Origin: Oceanobacillus jeddahensis | GTDB taxonomy: Bacteria > Bacillota > Bacilli > Bacillales > Amphibacillaceae | Assembly: GCF_000750635.1 (NCBI RefSeq) | Contig: NZ_CCDM010000003.1 | Location: forward strand, 85,115 to 149,114 | Direction: 5' to 3' | DNA: 64,000 nucleotides | Shown here: positions 25,324-34,498 of the stretch, piece after piece | Position numbering within the stretch: the first letter of the stretch is position 1 | How the letters are laid out: each line of letters begins with the position of its first letter | Notes under the pieces: model-generated | Database searches by the model: none | Told to the model about the DNA's origin: nothing | What the model saw: only the letters and a program-made list of their open reading frames with translations | Made by a program: the position numbers and the translations under genes

Positions 25324-26183
25324 TCACATTAGAACCCCTTGTACAACAAGCCCGAGCACTAACCCTAAGAAAATAGAAGAGAGGGTACCTAATAAGAAAT
25401 ACTCCGCCCAGTTACGATCATCCAATTGTTTAAACCGCGCAATCGACTTAGCAGCAATGATAAATGCGATCGACGGATATGCACCAACCGCTGTTAACAT
25501 AATCACTAGTAATCTTTCCAGATAGCCGATAAGTTTTCCATGCGAACGAAGCGGGGTAGAATAGGTAAAATAATGATATTCCTCTGTGAAACGATTATCT
25601 GCTCCCGCGTGAATTTTTTCCCTCCCGGCAGCGATTTGATTTTTCAATGTCAGCTCGCCTTCAAAATTAGCAAATTCAGATGGCAGGGAGCCAATGATGA
25701 ATTTTACGATATGACCGCTGACACTTGTTGCTAAAATATAAATGATAATCATAAATAATACGGTATGGAATGGATTTAAACTGCTTATCCCATGCAACAA
25801 GTTAAAAAGATCTGCTGTCATATGGAAGAAAAGGATACAGACGATGAGTATCATAATGATATGCAATACTTGGTCTGCTAAAAAGTATCCGAGTCTTTTT
25901 ATATTATCCGTTGGGTTTTTGGGAATGGAATCTACTAATTTTATTTTAATAAATCAATCACAAGATGCGTGATGATAATAAAAGCGAAGGGCAGAATAAA
26001 ATAGTAGATTATCTGTTGAAATTCATATTGGTATCCCCATATAATCGCAAGGGCAATTCCTGTTGTCACCAGATGATGAAGCAGGTGTTTTTTCAAATGT
26101 TTTATTTTATTTTGCACTATCTGGTCCGTTTGCAGCCAAAAGTCAGCAATCAGATGTGCGAGAAGGAGCAATAATATAGTCAT
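25324..26183 (-). pseudogene. DUF3307 membrane protein gene with one-base deletion
   Basis: Two frames on the minus strand make one protein. Residues from 26183 to 25944 give LLLLLAHLIADFWLQTDQIV and end VIDLLK then TAA. One extra A at the short A-run (25944-25947) would continue as IKLVDSIPKNPTDNIKRLGY, then FLADQVLHIIMILIV and the long downstream frame to 25324. The whole, about 286 residues, has the layout of DUF3307 proteins: an N-terminal HLIADF-x-Q motif, a central second motif (FLADQVLH), then a C-terminal membrane half. The start overlaps the satD stop (ATGA). Either a recent frameshift or a sequence error. Confidence 0.75.
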
Positions 26184-26956
26184 GATAAACTCCTTTCTTT
26201 CGGAAAATAATCAGGCAGATGCTTCCTTATATTTTGTCTGATATTTTCCTGCAGTTTATCCGTCTGAGCCTGCCGATCTTGTACACCTAATGAATCCAGC
26301 ACCTTTACAATGTTATAAAAAGCATTCAAAATAAGATGAGTTTTTCCTTGTTTCATATGATGGGATATCGTAGCTGTTGTTCTTCCAAGATATTCACTTA
26401 CTTTATTCTGTTGACCGAGCATGACATATAAAGAACAGACGAGAGACTGTATTTCAGTTTGCTCATTTATTTGCTCCTGCTTTAAAGTTAAACTGGTATT
26501 TATTAAGGCTTCAAACTGCTTGCTAAAAACAGTGAAGCCATGTCCATCTGATAAAGGAGGTAATTCAAAGTGAAACAGTAATCTGTTCGGCTGTTTTTTT
26601 AAATGATCATTGGCATTTCTAGCTTGTTTCATTAATGGATGAATCCAGGTTTCTATGTTTATTTCACTGATATCCTCCTGAATATCGCCCAATGATAAGC
26701 CGAAATATGGCTTATGATTGGGAAACCGCCAAATACGACTTATATAGAAAGCAAGGGTATATGCTGAAGCATAACCGTTGCTTACAACCACTAATTCATC
26801 ACCAGCGCGGTGGCTGACCTTTGTTATAGCTGAATTTTTTGTCCATTCAGCAATGTGTTTTTTTAATTGCTCCAGATATCCACTCAATTCATTCCCGATA
26901 TTTTCTTTTGATGAATTACTTATATCCATAATGAAGATGGAGGCCTCATTTGCCAT
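26180..26956 (-). CDS. satD: SatD-family protein
   Basis: A 258-residue protein of the SatD family, in which the Streptococcus mutans member belongs to an acid-tolerance locus. The N-terminal two thirds resemble a nucleotidyl-cyclase-like fold (IFIMDISNSSKENIG, HRAGDELVVVSNGYASAYTL). A helix-turn-helix-like segment near the C-terminus (VSEYLGRTTATISHHMKQG) suggests DNA binding. Its stop overlaps the start of the DUF3307 gene by 4 bases; these two families are typically neighbours. AAGGAGCTG precedes the ATG. Confidence 0.7.
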   Translation of the reverse strand: MANEASIFIMDISNSSKENIGNELSGYLEQLKKHIAEWTKNSAITKVSHRAGDELVVVSNGYASAYTLAFYISRIWRFPNHKPYFGLSLGDIQEDISEINIETWIHPLMKQARNANDHLKKQPNRLLFHFELPPLSDGHGFTVFSKQFEALINTSLTLKQEQINEQTEIQSLVCSLYVMLGQQNKVSEYLGRTTATISHHMKQGKTHLILNAFYNIVKVLDSLGVQDRQAQTDKLQENIRQNIRKHLPDYFPKERSLS

Positions 26957-27103
26957 GAAGAAACAGCTCCTTCCTTATCGAATGTAATAAGAAGTTTGAT
27001 TATATAATCGAATATAACAAAAGTTAGATGAAATAGTCAAACTTTATTGAGGTTAGATGATTTAGACTAATATATTAGAAATAAAGAGATTTTTAATTTT
27101 TTT

Positions 27104-27150
27104 AAAGCGGATGATAATACATTATTTTGCATCATCACCCGCTTTTATTT
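27104..27150. terminator. Hairpin between satD and S9 peptidase genes
   Basis: AAAGCGG with GATGAT on the left pairs with ATCATC and CCGCTTT on the right, and TTATTTAA follows on the plus strand. It lies about 45 bases beyond the stop codon of the minus-strand peptidase gene and separates it from satD. Confidence 0.5.
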
Positions 27151-27191
27151 AATTCTATTTAAAAGTGCTTTTTTTATATTGAATGAACAGT

Positions 27192-29195
27192 CTAATATAC
27201 CCGGTCTTCACCCGGCTGTTCATCTAAAATATGATATGCAAACCAATCCAGATTTTGTTTAAGAATGGCTCGATGGATCCCTGGCTTGTCTGAACCATGC
27301 AGCATGTCTTTGAAAATGACCAGCTCGGTTTCTACACCGACATCCTTCAAGCCGCGATAGAGTTCATAGGCATTTGGAACAGGAACTCGGGGATCCTTTT
27401 CACCATGCTGAATCAACGTTGGCGTTGAAGCATTATTAATATAAGTCATGGGAGATGTGTTTCGATAGATCTTCTCGTCATTCCATGGCGTATCTCCTAA
27501 ATAATAGCGTGTAAAATGAGTAATGTCCGTATTGACATAATAGGTCATCCAGTTGGAGATCCCGGCTCCAACCGAAATAGCCTTAAACCGGTTACTGTAT
27601 GTTGCGCAAAAGGCAGATATATAGCCGCCCTGACTCCAGCCCAGAATGCCGACCTTTTCCGGATCTGCTATCTTGCTGTCAATCAAAAAGTCGACCCCGG
27701 AAATAATATCTTTATAGTCTCCCAGCCCCAACTGTCTGAAATTCGCCGCGCGAAATGCTTCTCCATAACCTGCACTGCCTCTGTAATTAGGCTCTAGAAC
27801 AAGAAATCCTTTCTCTATAAATTGTTCAATTGGCTGATATCTATTTGTGGTCGGAGTTGCTAAGGATATGCCGGTTGGGCCGCCATGAACAGCAAGTACA
27901 AGTGGATAGGTCTTTGTATCATCGTAATCTGCCGGCTTTGATAATATGCCTTCAATTTCCAGCCCATCTTCCGTTTGCCAGGATATAATTTCTTTTTTAC
28001 TTTTCGTTTTTCCTTCATAAAACATATATTGCTTGGTCAGCTGCTGATTATCAAGAAATACTTCAGCCGCTGTTTGTGAAGTTGCCTTAACATATGCAGT
28101 ATGCTTGCCGTCCGAGGTGATAGCCGGGTGAGTAATTACTATGTCTGCCGGATTTACAAGTGGCGTTAATGTCCCATCTTCTGTGATAAGTCCGGTAATA
28201 TAGTTGGTTCGTTCCAGCCAGGTAATATGAATACCCTTTTTAGTCCAGCGAACAGGTAAAACATTTTCATCTATGTCCAGTGCAGGCTGTTTCGTCTGTT
28301 TCGTTTTTAAATCATAGATTTCCAGCGTTACGTTTGCGTATATTTTTTTCTGCCTGTAGCGGCTATAACAAATTTTTGAACCATCATAGGAAAATAAGAC
28401 AGGTCCTGCTTGTAAAGGAGTAATATCAAGCTTTGCGCATTCGTCAGTTTCCAGGTCCAACAAATAGGTTTCCATGTTTAACAGATCAGTGAATCTGGGA
28501 GTAGGGGCAGAGCTAAAGATAACCTTCTTGCTGTCTGGTGAAATATCAAAATGATAAATATATCTATCCAGCAATTCCGTCAATGGCGTACTTGCCTTAT
28601 CCTTATTATCTTTATCGTTTTCACAGGCTTCTTCCCTTAAATCTTTTGGCAGCTTGTCCAGTATTTTGGCATGTTGTTTCCCTTTCTCAAGATCCAGAAA
28701 GTACAATGCATTAAAATGAAAATCTCGATCTACATAGGTAAAATCACCATACATTTCACTGCGACGTTTCAGTTTATCCGGTTCAGGGCGCTTTGCGGTG
28801 AAAAAGAGGCCTCGTCCGTCTGGAGCCCATTTAAAACGATCAATATTATGGTCGGCATGAGAAAGCTGTATTGCTGTTGTTTCCTCGTTCGTTTGGATAA
28901 AAATCTGCTTTGTCTTTTTGTCCCCATCATCAACCGGGCTGAGGAAGGCAAGAATTTGTCCATCCGGTGACCAGCAGGGCTGCATGCTTTCATTTTCTCC
29001 TATGGTTAAGGGATAATTTTTATCGATATGTTTATCATAAATCCAGACATGCTGAGGATATGTATTGTTATCCCAATCAGTTGTACTTCTTACATAAGCC
29101 ACACGCTGTCCATCCTCGCTGATGGAAACATCCTGAAATGTTGGTAAAGCGATTATTTCTTCTATCGTTAAATAATTTGCATGATGATTAGACAT
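27192..29195 (-). CDS. S9-family peptidase (acylaminoacyl-peptidase/YuxL type)
   Basis: A 667-residue prolyl-oligopeptidase-family enzyme. The N-terminal two thirds form a seven-bladed TolB-like propeller (repeats such as DGQRVAYVRS, PCWSPDGQILAFLS, RFKWAPDGRGLFFTA). The C-terminal alpha/beta hydrolase has the serine motif GWSQGGY, the Asp in HGEKDPRVPV and the His in FKDMLHGSDKPG, so the triad is complete. No signal peptide, so it is cytoplasmic. AAAGGAG lies before the ATG. It likely degrades peptides or removes acylated N-terminal residues. Confidence 0.92.
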   Translation of the reverse strand: MSNHHANYLTIEEIIALPTFQDVSISEDGQRVAYVRSTTDWDNNTYPQHVWIYDKHIDKNYPLTIGENESMQPCWSPDGQILAFLSPVDDGDKKTKQIFIQTNEETTAIQLSHADHNIDRFKWAPDGRGLFFTAKRPEPDKLKRRSEMYGDFTYVDRDFHFNALYFLDLEKGKQHAKILDKLPKDLREEACENDKDNKDKASTPLTELLDRYIYHFDISPDSKKVIFSSAPTPRFTDLLNMETYLLDLETDECAKLDITPLQAGPVLFSYDGSKICYSRYRQKKIYANVTLEIYDLKTKQTKQPALDIDENVLPVRWTKKGIHITWLERTNYITGLITEDGTLTPLVNPADIVITHPAITSDGKHTAYVKATSQTAAEVFLDNQQLTKQYMFYEGKTKSKKEIISWQTEDGLEIEGILSKPADYDDTKTYPLVLAVHGGPTGISLATPTTNRYQPIEQFIEKGFLVLEPNYRGSAGYGEAFRAANFRQLGLGDYKDIISGVDFLIDSKIADPEKVGILGWSQGGYISAFCATYSNRFKAISVGAGISNWMTYYVNTDITHFTRYYLGDTPWNDEKIYRNTSPMTYINNASTPTLIQHGEKDPRVPVPNAYELYRGLKDVGVETELVIFKDMLHGSDKPGIHRAILKQNLDWFAYHILDEQPGEDRVY

Positions 29196-29623
29196 AAATA
29201 TACTCCTTTCTAATTATCGTTAAATCGATTTACTTTTGATCAGAGACTTCTCTGTGTATTAAGTTTGTTGTAACAGTTTTGGATTGATTCTCGTGATCAT
29301 ACGGATAATTGCCTGATATGATGTGTTTCATAGGAGAAGCTGGAATAATTTTTTAATGGCAGTTTATCGGATTCTGGTTTTTCTTGCTAATTACAAATTC
29401 GATTGTACTGAAATAGGCTTTGTGTCATTAATCACCTCTTTTGAAAGGGTTTTCAATATATTCATAGTAATCTTATTGTTTTACAATTTCAAGTCATTTT
29501 TCATATTAATAGCCTTTCAAAATTTATACTCATCCAAATTAATATTAATTTACATGTACAGCAGCCTTGCACTTTTTTGCTTCTGGTTACATTTACTACT
29601 ATAAAGAAATGGGGTGAATACGA
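29196..29623. other. Intergenic region between divergent genes, no gene seen
   Basis: 428 AT-rich bases between the divergent S9 peptidase and cotA-like genes. A 93-codon hydrophobic frame from GTG 29323 has no ribosome-binding site and is probably accidental. The region must hold the promoters of both genes; for a coat gene a sigma-K or sigma-E promoter would be expected, but none can be assigned with confidence. Confidence 0.4.
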
Positions 29624-31174
29624 ATGCGTCGCAAGCTAGAAAAATTTGTGGATCCACTTCCAAACATACCGCTTCTAAAGCCTGATAAAAAGACAAAGGA
29701 CGGGGTTCACTATGAAATGACGATGAAGCAATTTAAGGGTAAGATCCATCGTGATTTACCAGCTACCACTTTATGGGGATATAATGGCCAGTTTCCCGGG
29801 CCAATCATTGAAGCCACCCGTGATGAACCGATTCATGTGACATGGCTTAATCAATTGCCAAATAAGCATCTGCTTCCAGTTGATGTATCCATCCATGGTC
29901 TTGAACAGCTTCCTGTTGTACGCACTGTGGTACATTTACATGGTATCGAAACAAAACCGGACAGTGATGGGCATCCGGAAGCATGGTATACAAATAATTT
30001 CCAGGAAACTGGACCTGTTTTTTCCAGAAAAACATTTACGTATCCGAATCATCAGCGTGGAAGTCTGCTTTGGTATCATGATCATGCGATGGGAATTACA
30101 CGGCTGAATGTATATGCAGGGCTTGCAGGGATGTATATTCTTCGGGATGAACAAGAGAAATCATTGAATCTGCCAGCCGGGGATTATGAGATTCCGCTTA
30201 TGATTACAGACCGAAGTTTTAACGCAGATGGTTCTTTATTTTATCCATCTCAGCCTGATGATGCAGCTGAAAATTTACCAAATCCTTCTATTCTGCCAGC
30301 GTTTAATGGAGATACGATATTGGTTAATGGGAAAGCATGGCCATACTTGGAGGTAGAGCCGAGAAAATATCGTTTTCGAATGTTGAATGCTTCCAATACA
30401 AGGTCTTACCAGTTACAGCTTGACTCCAATATAACCTTTCAACAAATCGGCTCGGATGGCGGACTGCTTAGAAAAACCGTTGAAATAGAAAAGATTGGTT
30501 TTCAGCCAGCAGAACGAATCGATGTCATTATTGATTTTTCAAAAGCAGCAGGCCAATCCATTGCATTAAAAAATGATTTAGGGCCAGATGCTGATCCAAA
30601 CGACGACACTGGAGATATTATGCAGTTTCGTGTTACAAAGTCATTGAAAAATAAAGATAGAAGCAGTTTGCCTCAGGCTTTATCTGTTATTCCTTCCCTA
30701 AAGCAAAATCATATTGCTGGGATTCGTTATTTAAAATTAGTTGGATCCGCTGATGAATTTGATCGTCCTTTATTACTTCTTGACAATAAACATTGGCATG
30801 ATCCGATTACAGAAAATCCGCGTCTTGGGACAACAGAGATTTGGGCTTTTACAAATACAACCAACTTTTCACATCCAATTCATATTCATCTGGTTCAATT
30901 TCAAGTATTAGAACATCAGCCATTCGATCTGGAACAATATAACAGAGATGGAAAAATCATATTTACAGGACCACCAGTTGCACCAGCAGCAAATCAGCGC
31001 GGTTGGAAAGATACTATAGAGGTTTCTGCTGCAACCATTACTAGAGTCATTGCCAAATTTGCACCATATAGCGGAGAGTTTGTGTGGCACTGTCACATTT
31101 TAGAACATGAAGATTATGATATGATGCGACCTTATATGGTGGTAGATGATAGCAAAACAGAAGATGAATCCTAA
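29624..31174 (+). CDS. cotA: Multicopper oxidase, spore-coat laccase/bilirubin oxidase CotA-like
   Basis: A 516-residue multicopper oxidase, close to the length of Bacillus subtilis CotA. All copper sites are visible: VVHLHGIE and LLWYHDHAMGITRLN in domain 1, HPIHIHLVQFQVL in domain 3, and VWHCHILEHEDYDMMRP with the Cys-His ligands of the T1/T3 centres and the axial Met. No signal peptide, as for coat proteins assembled from the mother cell. GGGGTGA precedes the ATG. It oxidises phenols, bilirubin or Mn and gives spores a brown pigment and UV or peroxide protection. A Gly/Asn/Gln-rich protein follows. Confidence 0.92.
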   Translation: MRRKLEKFVDPLPNIPLLKPDKKTKDGVHYEMTMKQFKGKIHRDLPATTLWGYNGQFPGPIIEATRDEPIHVTWLNQLPNKHLLPVDVSIHGLEQLPVVRTVVHLHGIETKPDSDGHPEAWYTNNFQETGPVFSRKTFTYPNHQRGSLLWYHDHAMGITRLNVYAGLAGMYILRDEQEKSLNLPAGDYEIPLMITDRSFNADGSLFYPSQPDDAAENLPNPSILPAFNGDTILVNGKAWPYLEVEPRKYRFRMLNASNTRSYQLQLDSNITFQQIGSDGGLLRKTVEIEKIGFQPAERIDVIIDFSKAAGQSIALKNDLGPDADPNDDTGDIMQFRVTKSLKNKDRSSLPQALSVIPSLKQNHIAGIRYLKLVGSADEFDRPLLLLDNKHWHDPITENPRLGTTEIWAFTNTTNFSHPIHIHLVQFQVLEHQPFDLEQYNRDGKIIFTGPPVAPAANQRGWKDTIEVSAATITRVIAKFAPYSGEFVWHCHILEHEDYDMMRPYMVVDDSKTEDES

Positions 31175-31181
31175 ATTATCA

Positions 31182-31218
31182 AGAGTTTGAGTTACGTTAT
31201 GTAACCTGAGCTCTTTTT
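31182..31218 (+). terminator. Terminator after cotA
   Basis: AGAGTTTGAGTTAC pairs (with G-T pairs and two mismatches) with GTAACCTGAGCTCT, followed by TTTTAA. Confidence 0.6.
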
Positions 31219-31447
31219 AATATGATAGGAAACTATAAAAAAAGAACAAATGCAGGTTTTTTAAAATTGTTGAAGGGTAAGGTCTGATATAATATTACTG
31301 CGATAAAAGTGACTTTACCAGCTGGCTTATAATAATGTAATCATCGAACGAAATCACAAAACAAGGCGAATGAACCATTTTTGAAGAGCTGCACACAAGG
31401 AAAGAGACGGTGAATAAACTGGGGATAGGATGAAAGGAGGTTATCGG

Positions 31448-31888
31448 ATGTCTTCTCACAATCCACATTCATCTAACCGGGTCCCTTATCGTCAAAACCA
31501 GGGAAACAATTTCCCGAAAGATGAATATCAAGGTTATGGTCGTAGTAATGGATTGTATGGACCAGGAATAGAAACACAAAATCAAGGTGCCAAGCATGGA
31601 TCGGGTATGTTATCGGAGTATAATAGGTCTCCTATTCAGAATACAAACAGTCAAGGAAGAGGAAATGGTCATTACAATGCTTATTCCACATATCCTGACA
31701 GCTCTTATCATGGTGCATCGCCAGATATGCAACATATGATGCAGATGATGGTTCATTTAAGGAATCAAATGGATCAACTTAATCAATTGATTGCGCAGAA
31801 CAATCAACTACTGCAATCGATGCATCATCAAGAAGATACCAAATGCGTTCAGGGGAGCGGTGGTGGAGCGGTTATTGTAAGAATGTGA
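31448..31888 (+). CDS. Hydrophilic Asn/Gln/Gly-rich protein, possibly spore-associated
   Basis: A 146-residue low-complexity protein. The first 85 residues are rich in Asn, Gln, Ser, Tyr and Gly. A short Met/Gln-rich coiled segment follows (MQHMMQMMVHLRNQMDQLNQ), and the C-terminus is CVQGSGGGAVIVRM. AAAGGAGG (31433-31440) fixes ATG 31448 rather than the upstream ATG at 31430. The composition and the position next to cotA suggest a coat or exosporium component, but no family is recognised. Confidence 0.55.
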   Translation: MSSHNPHSSNRVPYRQNQGNNFPKDEYQGYGRSNGLYGPGIETQNQGAKHGSGMLSEYNRSPIQNTNSQGRGNGHYNAYSTYPDSSYHGASPDMQHMMQMMVHLRNQMDQLNQLIAQNNQLLQSMHHQEDTKCVQGSGGGAVIVRM

Positions 31889-32000
31889 TAAAGTTCGGTC
31901 AAATTTTCAAAATGTTGTTACGTTATCGTGCATGATTACGGAAGGGTTTAGAATGAAAAGGATCAAACTTTTTATAAAAAATGATACGAATTCATAAGAG

Positions 32001-32045
32001 AAGAATCCATTTTGAAAAGGTTAGTCAATATGGATTCTTTTTATT
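32001..32045 (+). terminator. Terminator in 31889-32289 intergenic region
   Basis: AAGAATCCAT pairs perfectly with ATGGATTCTT and a T-rich tract follows. The remaining bases up to the SOS promoter at 32290 show no gene. Confidence 0.7.
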
Positions 32046-32289
32046 TCTAAATTTACTATAAATTGTTTTGATAATGAGATCTACCGGCTAATGTTAATTA
32101 GGTTTGTGATTACCCAACTTACTAAAAACTGCTGTGCGTTCAGCGACTAAGCACAATCACGTCGTGTGATAAATGATGTTACTAGGATATCTTGTTCGTC
32201 GTACTGGATTCCTTAAATTCTTACTTAAAGTACAAACAATAACATTTTGACTTTCCATATATTAACACACCAATTCAAATGTATTCATA

Positions 32290-32318
32290 TTGACCAATAG
32301 AATGTACGTTCGTATAAT
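32290..32318 (+). promoter_or_regulatory. Promoter with LexA/DinR box for uvrX-like operon
   Basis: TTGACC (32290-32295) and TATAAT (32313-32318) are separated by 17 bases, a near-consensus sigma-A promoter. The spacer ends with AGAATGTACGTTCG (32299-32312), which matches the Bacillus LexA box CGAAC-N4-GTTCG in 8 of 10 defined positions. LexA bound here would block polymerase. The operon is therefore very probably induced by DNA damage. Confidence 0.75.
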
Positions 32319-32356
32319 AGGGATACAAACTTATATTCGTATCAGGAGAGATTACG

Positions 32357-33661
32357 ATGAAAAACATTATCATGATGGACTATTCAAATGAACCACGCAG
32401 GGATATTATGTGCATCGATGCTAAATCCTTTTTTGCAAGTGTAGAAGCTGTCGAACGTAAGCAGCATCCTTTACGATCCCGGATTGCTGTTGTATCTAAA
32501 CCAGATAACCAAGGCGGGCTGGTTCTAGCCTCATCGCCTTTGGTAAAAAAAGAATATGGTGTGAAGACAGGAACAAGAATTTATGAAATTCCAAGTAGCG
32601 CCAATATAGAAATTGTAGAACCTCGGATGGCATTGTATTTAAAAAAGAATTTAGACATACTGCATATTTTTAAACGTTATGTAGCATCAGAGGATTTATT
32701 TGTTTATTCGATTGATGAATCGTTTATTGATGTGACTAAATCGCATAAACTTTTCGGTAATACGCATGATATAGCAAAGAAAATCCAACGTGATGTATGG
32801 AGAGAACTAGGGTTAGTGTTGACGGTGGGAATAGGGGATAATCCGCTTTTAGCTAAATTAGCACTCGACCATCAGGCAAAACATGACGAACAACGGGGCT
32901 TTATTGGAGAGTGGCGTTATGAAGATGTGCCGCATACAGTATGGAAAATAGAGTCCTTAATTGATTTTTGGGGCATAGGGCAGAAAACAGCGGCAAATCT
33001 GAATCGAATAGGTATTCAGAGTATTTACGATTTGTCTCAATATAATATTAATCATTTAAAAGAAAAATTTGGCGTCATTGGAGAACAGCTCTTTTTTCAT
33101 GCGCATGGAATAGATCGATCGCTGTTATCAGATACACACACACCTAAAAGCACATCATTCAGCAAAAATCAGATACTAAACAGAGATTATATCGTTCAAC
33201 ATGATATTGAGACGGTTATTCGAGAAATGACAGATGAAAATGTAGCTCGGTTAAGGAAGCATCATTTAATGACTGGTGTCGTAAAACTTTCCATTGGATA
33301 TTCGAGAAATATAGCGCAGGATGGGTTTCATCATCAGATGAGAATTGAAGCAACCGATTCATCCAAAAAATTGAAAGAGCATATGTTATTTATTTTTCGT
33401 AAGTATTATAAAGAAAATACACCTGTAAGAGTGGTCAATGTCACCTTTGGAAAATTTCAAATGAAGCAAGCATTGCAGCTGGATTTTTTTGAGCCGATGG
33501 AAGAAACGATAGAAAATGAAGAACTGGATAGAACGATTGATTTTGTAAGAAAAAAACATGGTTATACTTCATTACTGCATGCTTCTAGTTTACTTGATGG
33601 CGGAATGGCCAGGTATCGTGCAAAATTGCTTGGCGGTCATCGATCCGGAAAGGAAGAGTGA
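32357..33661 (+). CDS. uvrX: Y-family DNA polymerase, UvrX/PolY type
   Basis: A 434-residue translesion DNA polymerase. Catalytic acidic motifs are IMCIDAKSFFASVEA (with Asp-x-Lys as in UvrX) and VYSIDESFIDVT; a helix-hairpin-helix thumb (IDFWGIGQKTAANLNRIGI) and a little-finger domain follow. CAGGAGAG precedes ATG 32357. It is more like UvrX/YqjW than DinB (PolY1). The upstream promoter has a LexA box, and the yolD-like gene follows 3 bases later, the standard partner of uvrX genes. Confidence 0.9.
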   Translation: MKNIIMMDYSNEPRRDIMCIDAKSFFASVEAVERKQHPLRSRIAVVSKPDNQGGLVLASSPLVKKEYGVKTGTRIYEIPSSANIEIVEPRMALYLKKNLDILHIFKRYVASEDLFVYSIDESFIDVTKSHKLFGNTHDIAKKIQRDVWRELGLVLTVGIGDNPLLAKLALDHQAKHDEQRGFIGEWRYEDVPHTVWKIESLIDFWGIGQKTAANLNRIGIQSIYDLSQYNINHLKEKFGVIGEQLFFHAHGIDRSLLSDTHTPKSTSFSKNQILNRDYIVQHDIETVIREMTDENVARLRKHHLMTGVVKLSIGYSRNIAQDGFHHQMRIEATDSSKKLKEHMLFIFRKYYKENTPVRVVNVTFGKFQMKQALQLDFFEPMEETIENEELDRTIDFVRKKHGYTSLLHASSLLDGGMARYRAKLLGGHRSGKEE

Positions 33662-33664
33662 GAC

Positions 33665-34069
33665 ATGGAACAAATATCTGTAACACGGGTTACCCCTGAA
33701 CAATTTGGCTATAAAGATAGAGGGATGGTTAAATGGTTAGGAATGATGTTAAGCGACCATTCGGAAGCACTAAAAAAAGAGGAAGCAGATGACCAGCTAA
33801 TGGAAGTGGAAGCAAAAGAAGAAATGATGGAAGAAGAAATTGCAAAAGTGTTGTATAAAGCTTTTACGACAGGTTCTCCTGTTTTGATTCAAGCGAATGT
33901 GATGCAAAATGGGAACTATTATAAAGACTTAGAATGTAAAGTATCTGGATATACTGAAAATCAGATTCACTTATTTTTAAAAGATGGACGAGTTACAAAT
34001 TGTACATTGGGAGAAATAAGAAATGTGGAAATGATGAACTCACTCGATTGGTATGATAAAAGGAAATAA
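33665..34069 (+). CDS. yolD: YolD-like family protein
   Basis: A 134-residue protein of the YolD-like family (DRGMVKWLGMMLSDHSEALK, then a charged coiled segment and YYKDLECKVSGYTENQIHL). Family members are encoded next to Y-family polymerases and are thought to be functional counterparts of UmuD. It starts 3 bases after the uvrX-like stop codon and is co-transcribed under the SOS promoter. Confidence 0.88.
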   Translation: MEQISVTRVTPEQFGYKDRGMVKWLGMMLSDHSEALKKEEADDQLMEVEAKEEMMEEEIAKVLYKAFTTGSPVLIQANVMQNGNYYKDLECKVSGYTENQIHLFLKDGRVTNCTLGEIRNVEMMNSLDWYDKRK

Positions 34070-34076
34070 TAGACGT

Positions 34077-34105
34077 TAAAAGAGCAGACTGCTGCTCTTT
34101 TTTAT
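34077..34105 (+). terminator. Terminator of uvrX-yolD operon
   Basis: AAAGAGCAG pairs with CTGCTCTTT, followed by TTTATTT. Confidence 0.85.
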
Positions 34106-34174
34106 TTGCTATCGTTTGATTGGAATTTAGGATTACCTCGTAACTGCTGTTTAAAATCGTTCTCTGTTCTTTTT

Positions 34175-34400
34175 AACACGGAGAACCGCCCGTAAAATTC
34201 CCGCCTCCAAATAAAGAGGGAGCATACATTGATTTAGGCGGGAAATAAAGGGCGCTAACTCACTGAATCACTCAGGCTAATTCAGTGAGAAAAAAGGAGC
34301 AGACTAAGATCGCGACATCCTGGGACTGGGGCGGCGATTACTCGCCCTATCGTAAAGAGTTGTGCGTCGAAAATTCCCACTGAATGAAATTTCGTTTTAT
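34175..34400 (+). repeat. Dispersed palindromic element copy R6 (full length)
   Basis: A 226-bp copy with all modules: AACACGGAGAACCGCCCGT, the paired arms TTCCCGCCT and AGGCGGGAA, CTGAATCACTCAGGCTAATT with CAGTGAG, a spacer with GCAGACTAAGATCGCGACAT, GGGACTGGGGCGGCG, ACTCGCCCTATCGTAAAGAG, TTGTGCGTCGAAAATTCCC and TGAATGAAATTTCGTTTTAT. Changes are paired in places: TTCCC on the left is matched by GGGAA on the right of the first hairpin, suggesting compensatory change. Confidence 0.92.
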
Positions 34401-34436
34401 ATATTGCAATAAAATAAATATCAATTTAACTTGAAA

Positions 34437-34491
34437 CTTTTACTTACTCAGTATATACTTACATAGTAAATATATACTGAGTAAGTAAAAG
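34437..34491 (+). promoter_or_regulatory. Large inverted repeat, probable PadR operator
   Basis: Bases 34437-34457 and 34471-34491 form a perfect 21-bp inverted repeat around a 13-base spacer; each arm holds CTTACTCAGTATATA or its complement, and AGTATATAC-like cores occur twice. It lies immediately before the first gene of an ABC-transporter operon whose last gene encodes a PadR regulator (38382-38882). Autorepression by that protein is the likely role. Confidence 0.7.
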
Positions 34492-34498
34492 AGAGGTT

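Noticed and set aside
29323..29604. 93-codon hydrophobic frame before cotA
   Set aside because: GTG start without ribosome-binding site in an AT-rich promoter region; hydrophobicity follows from T-rich codons.
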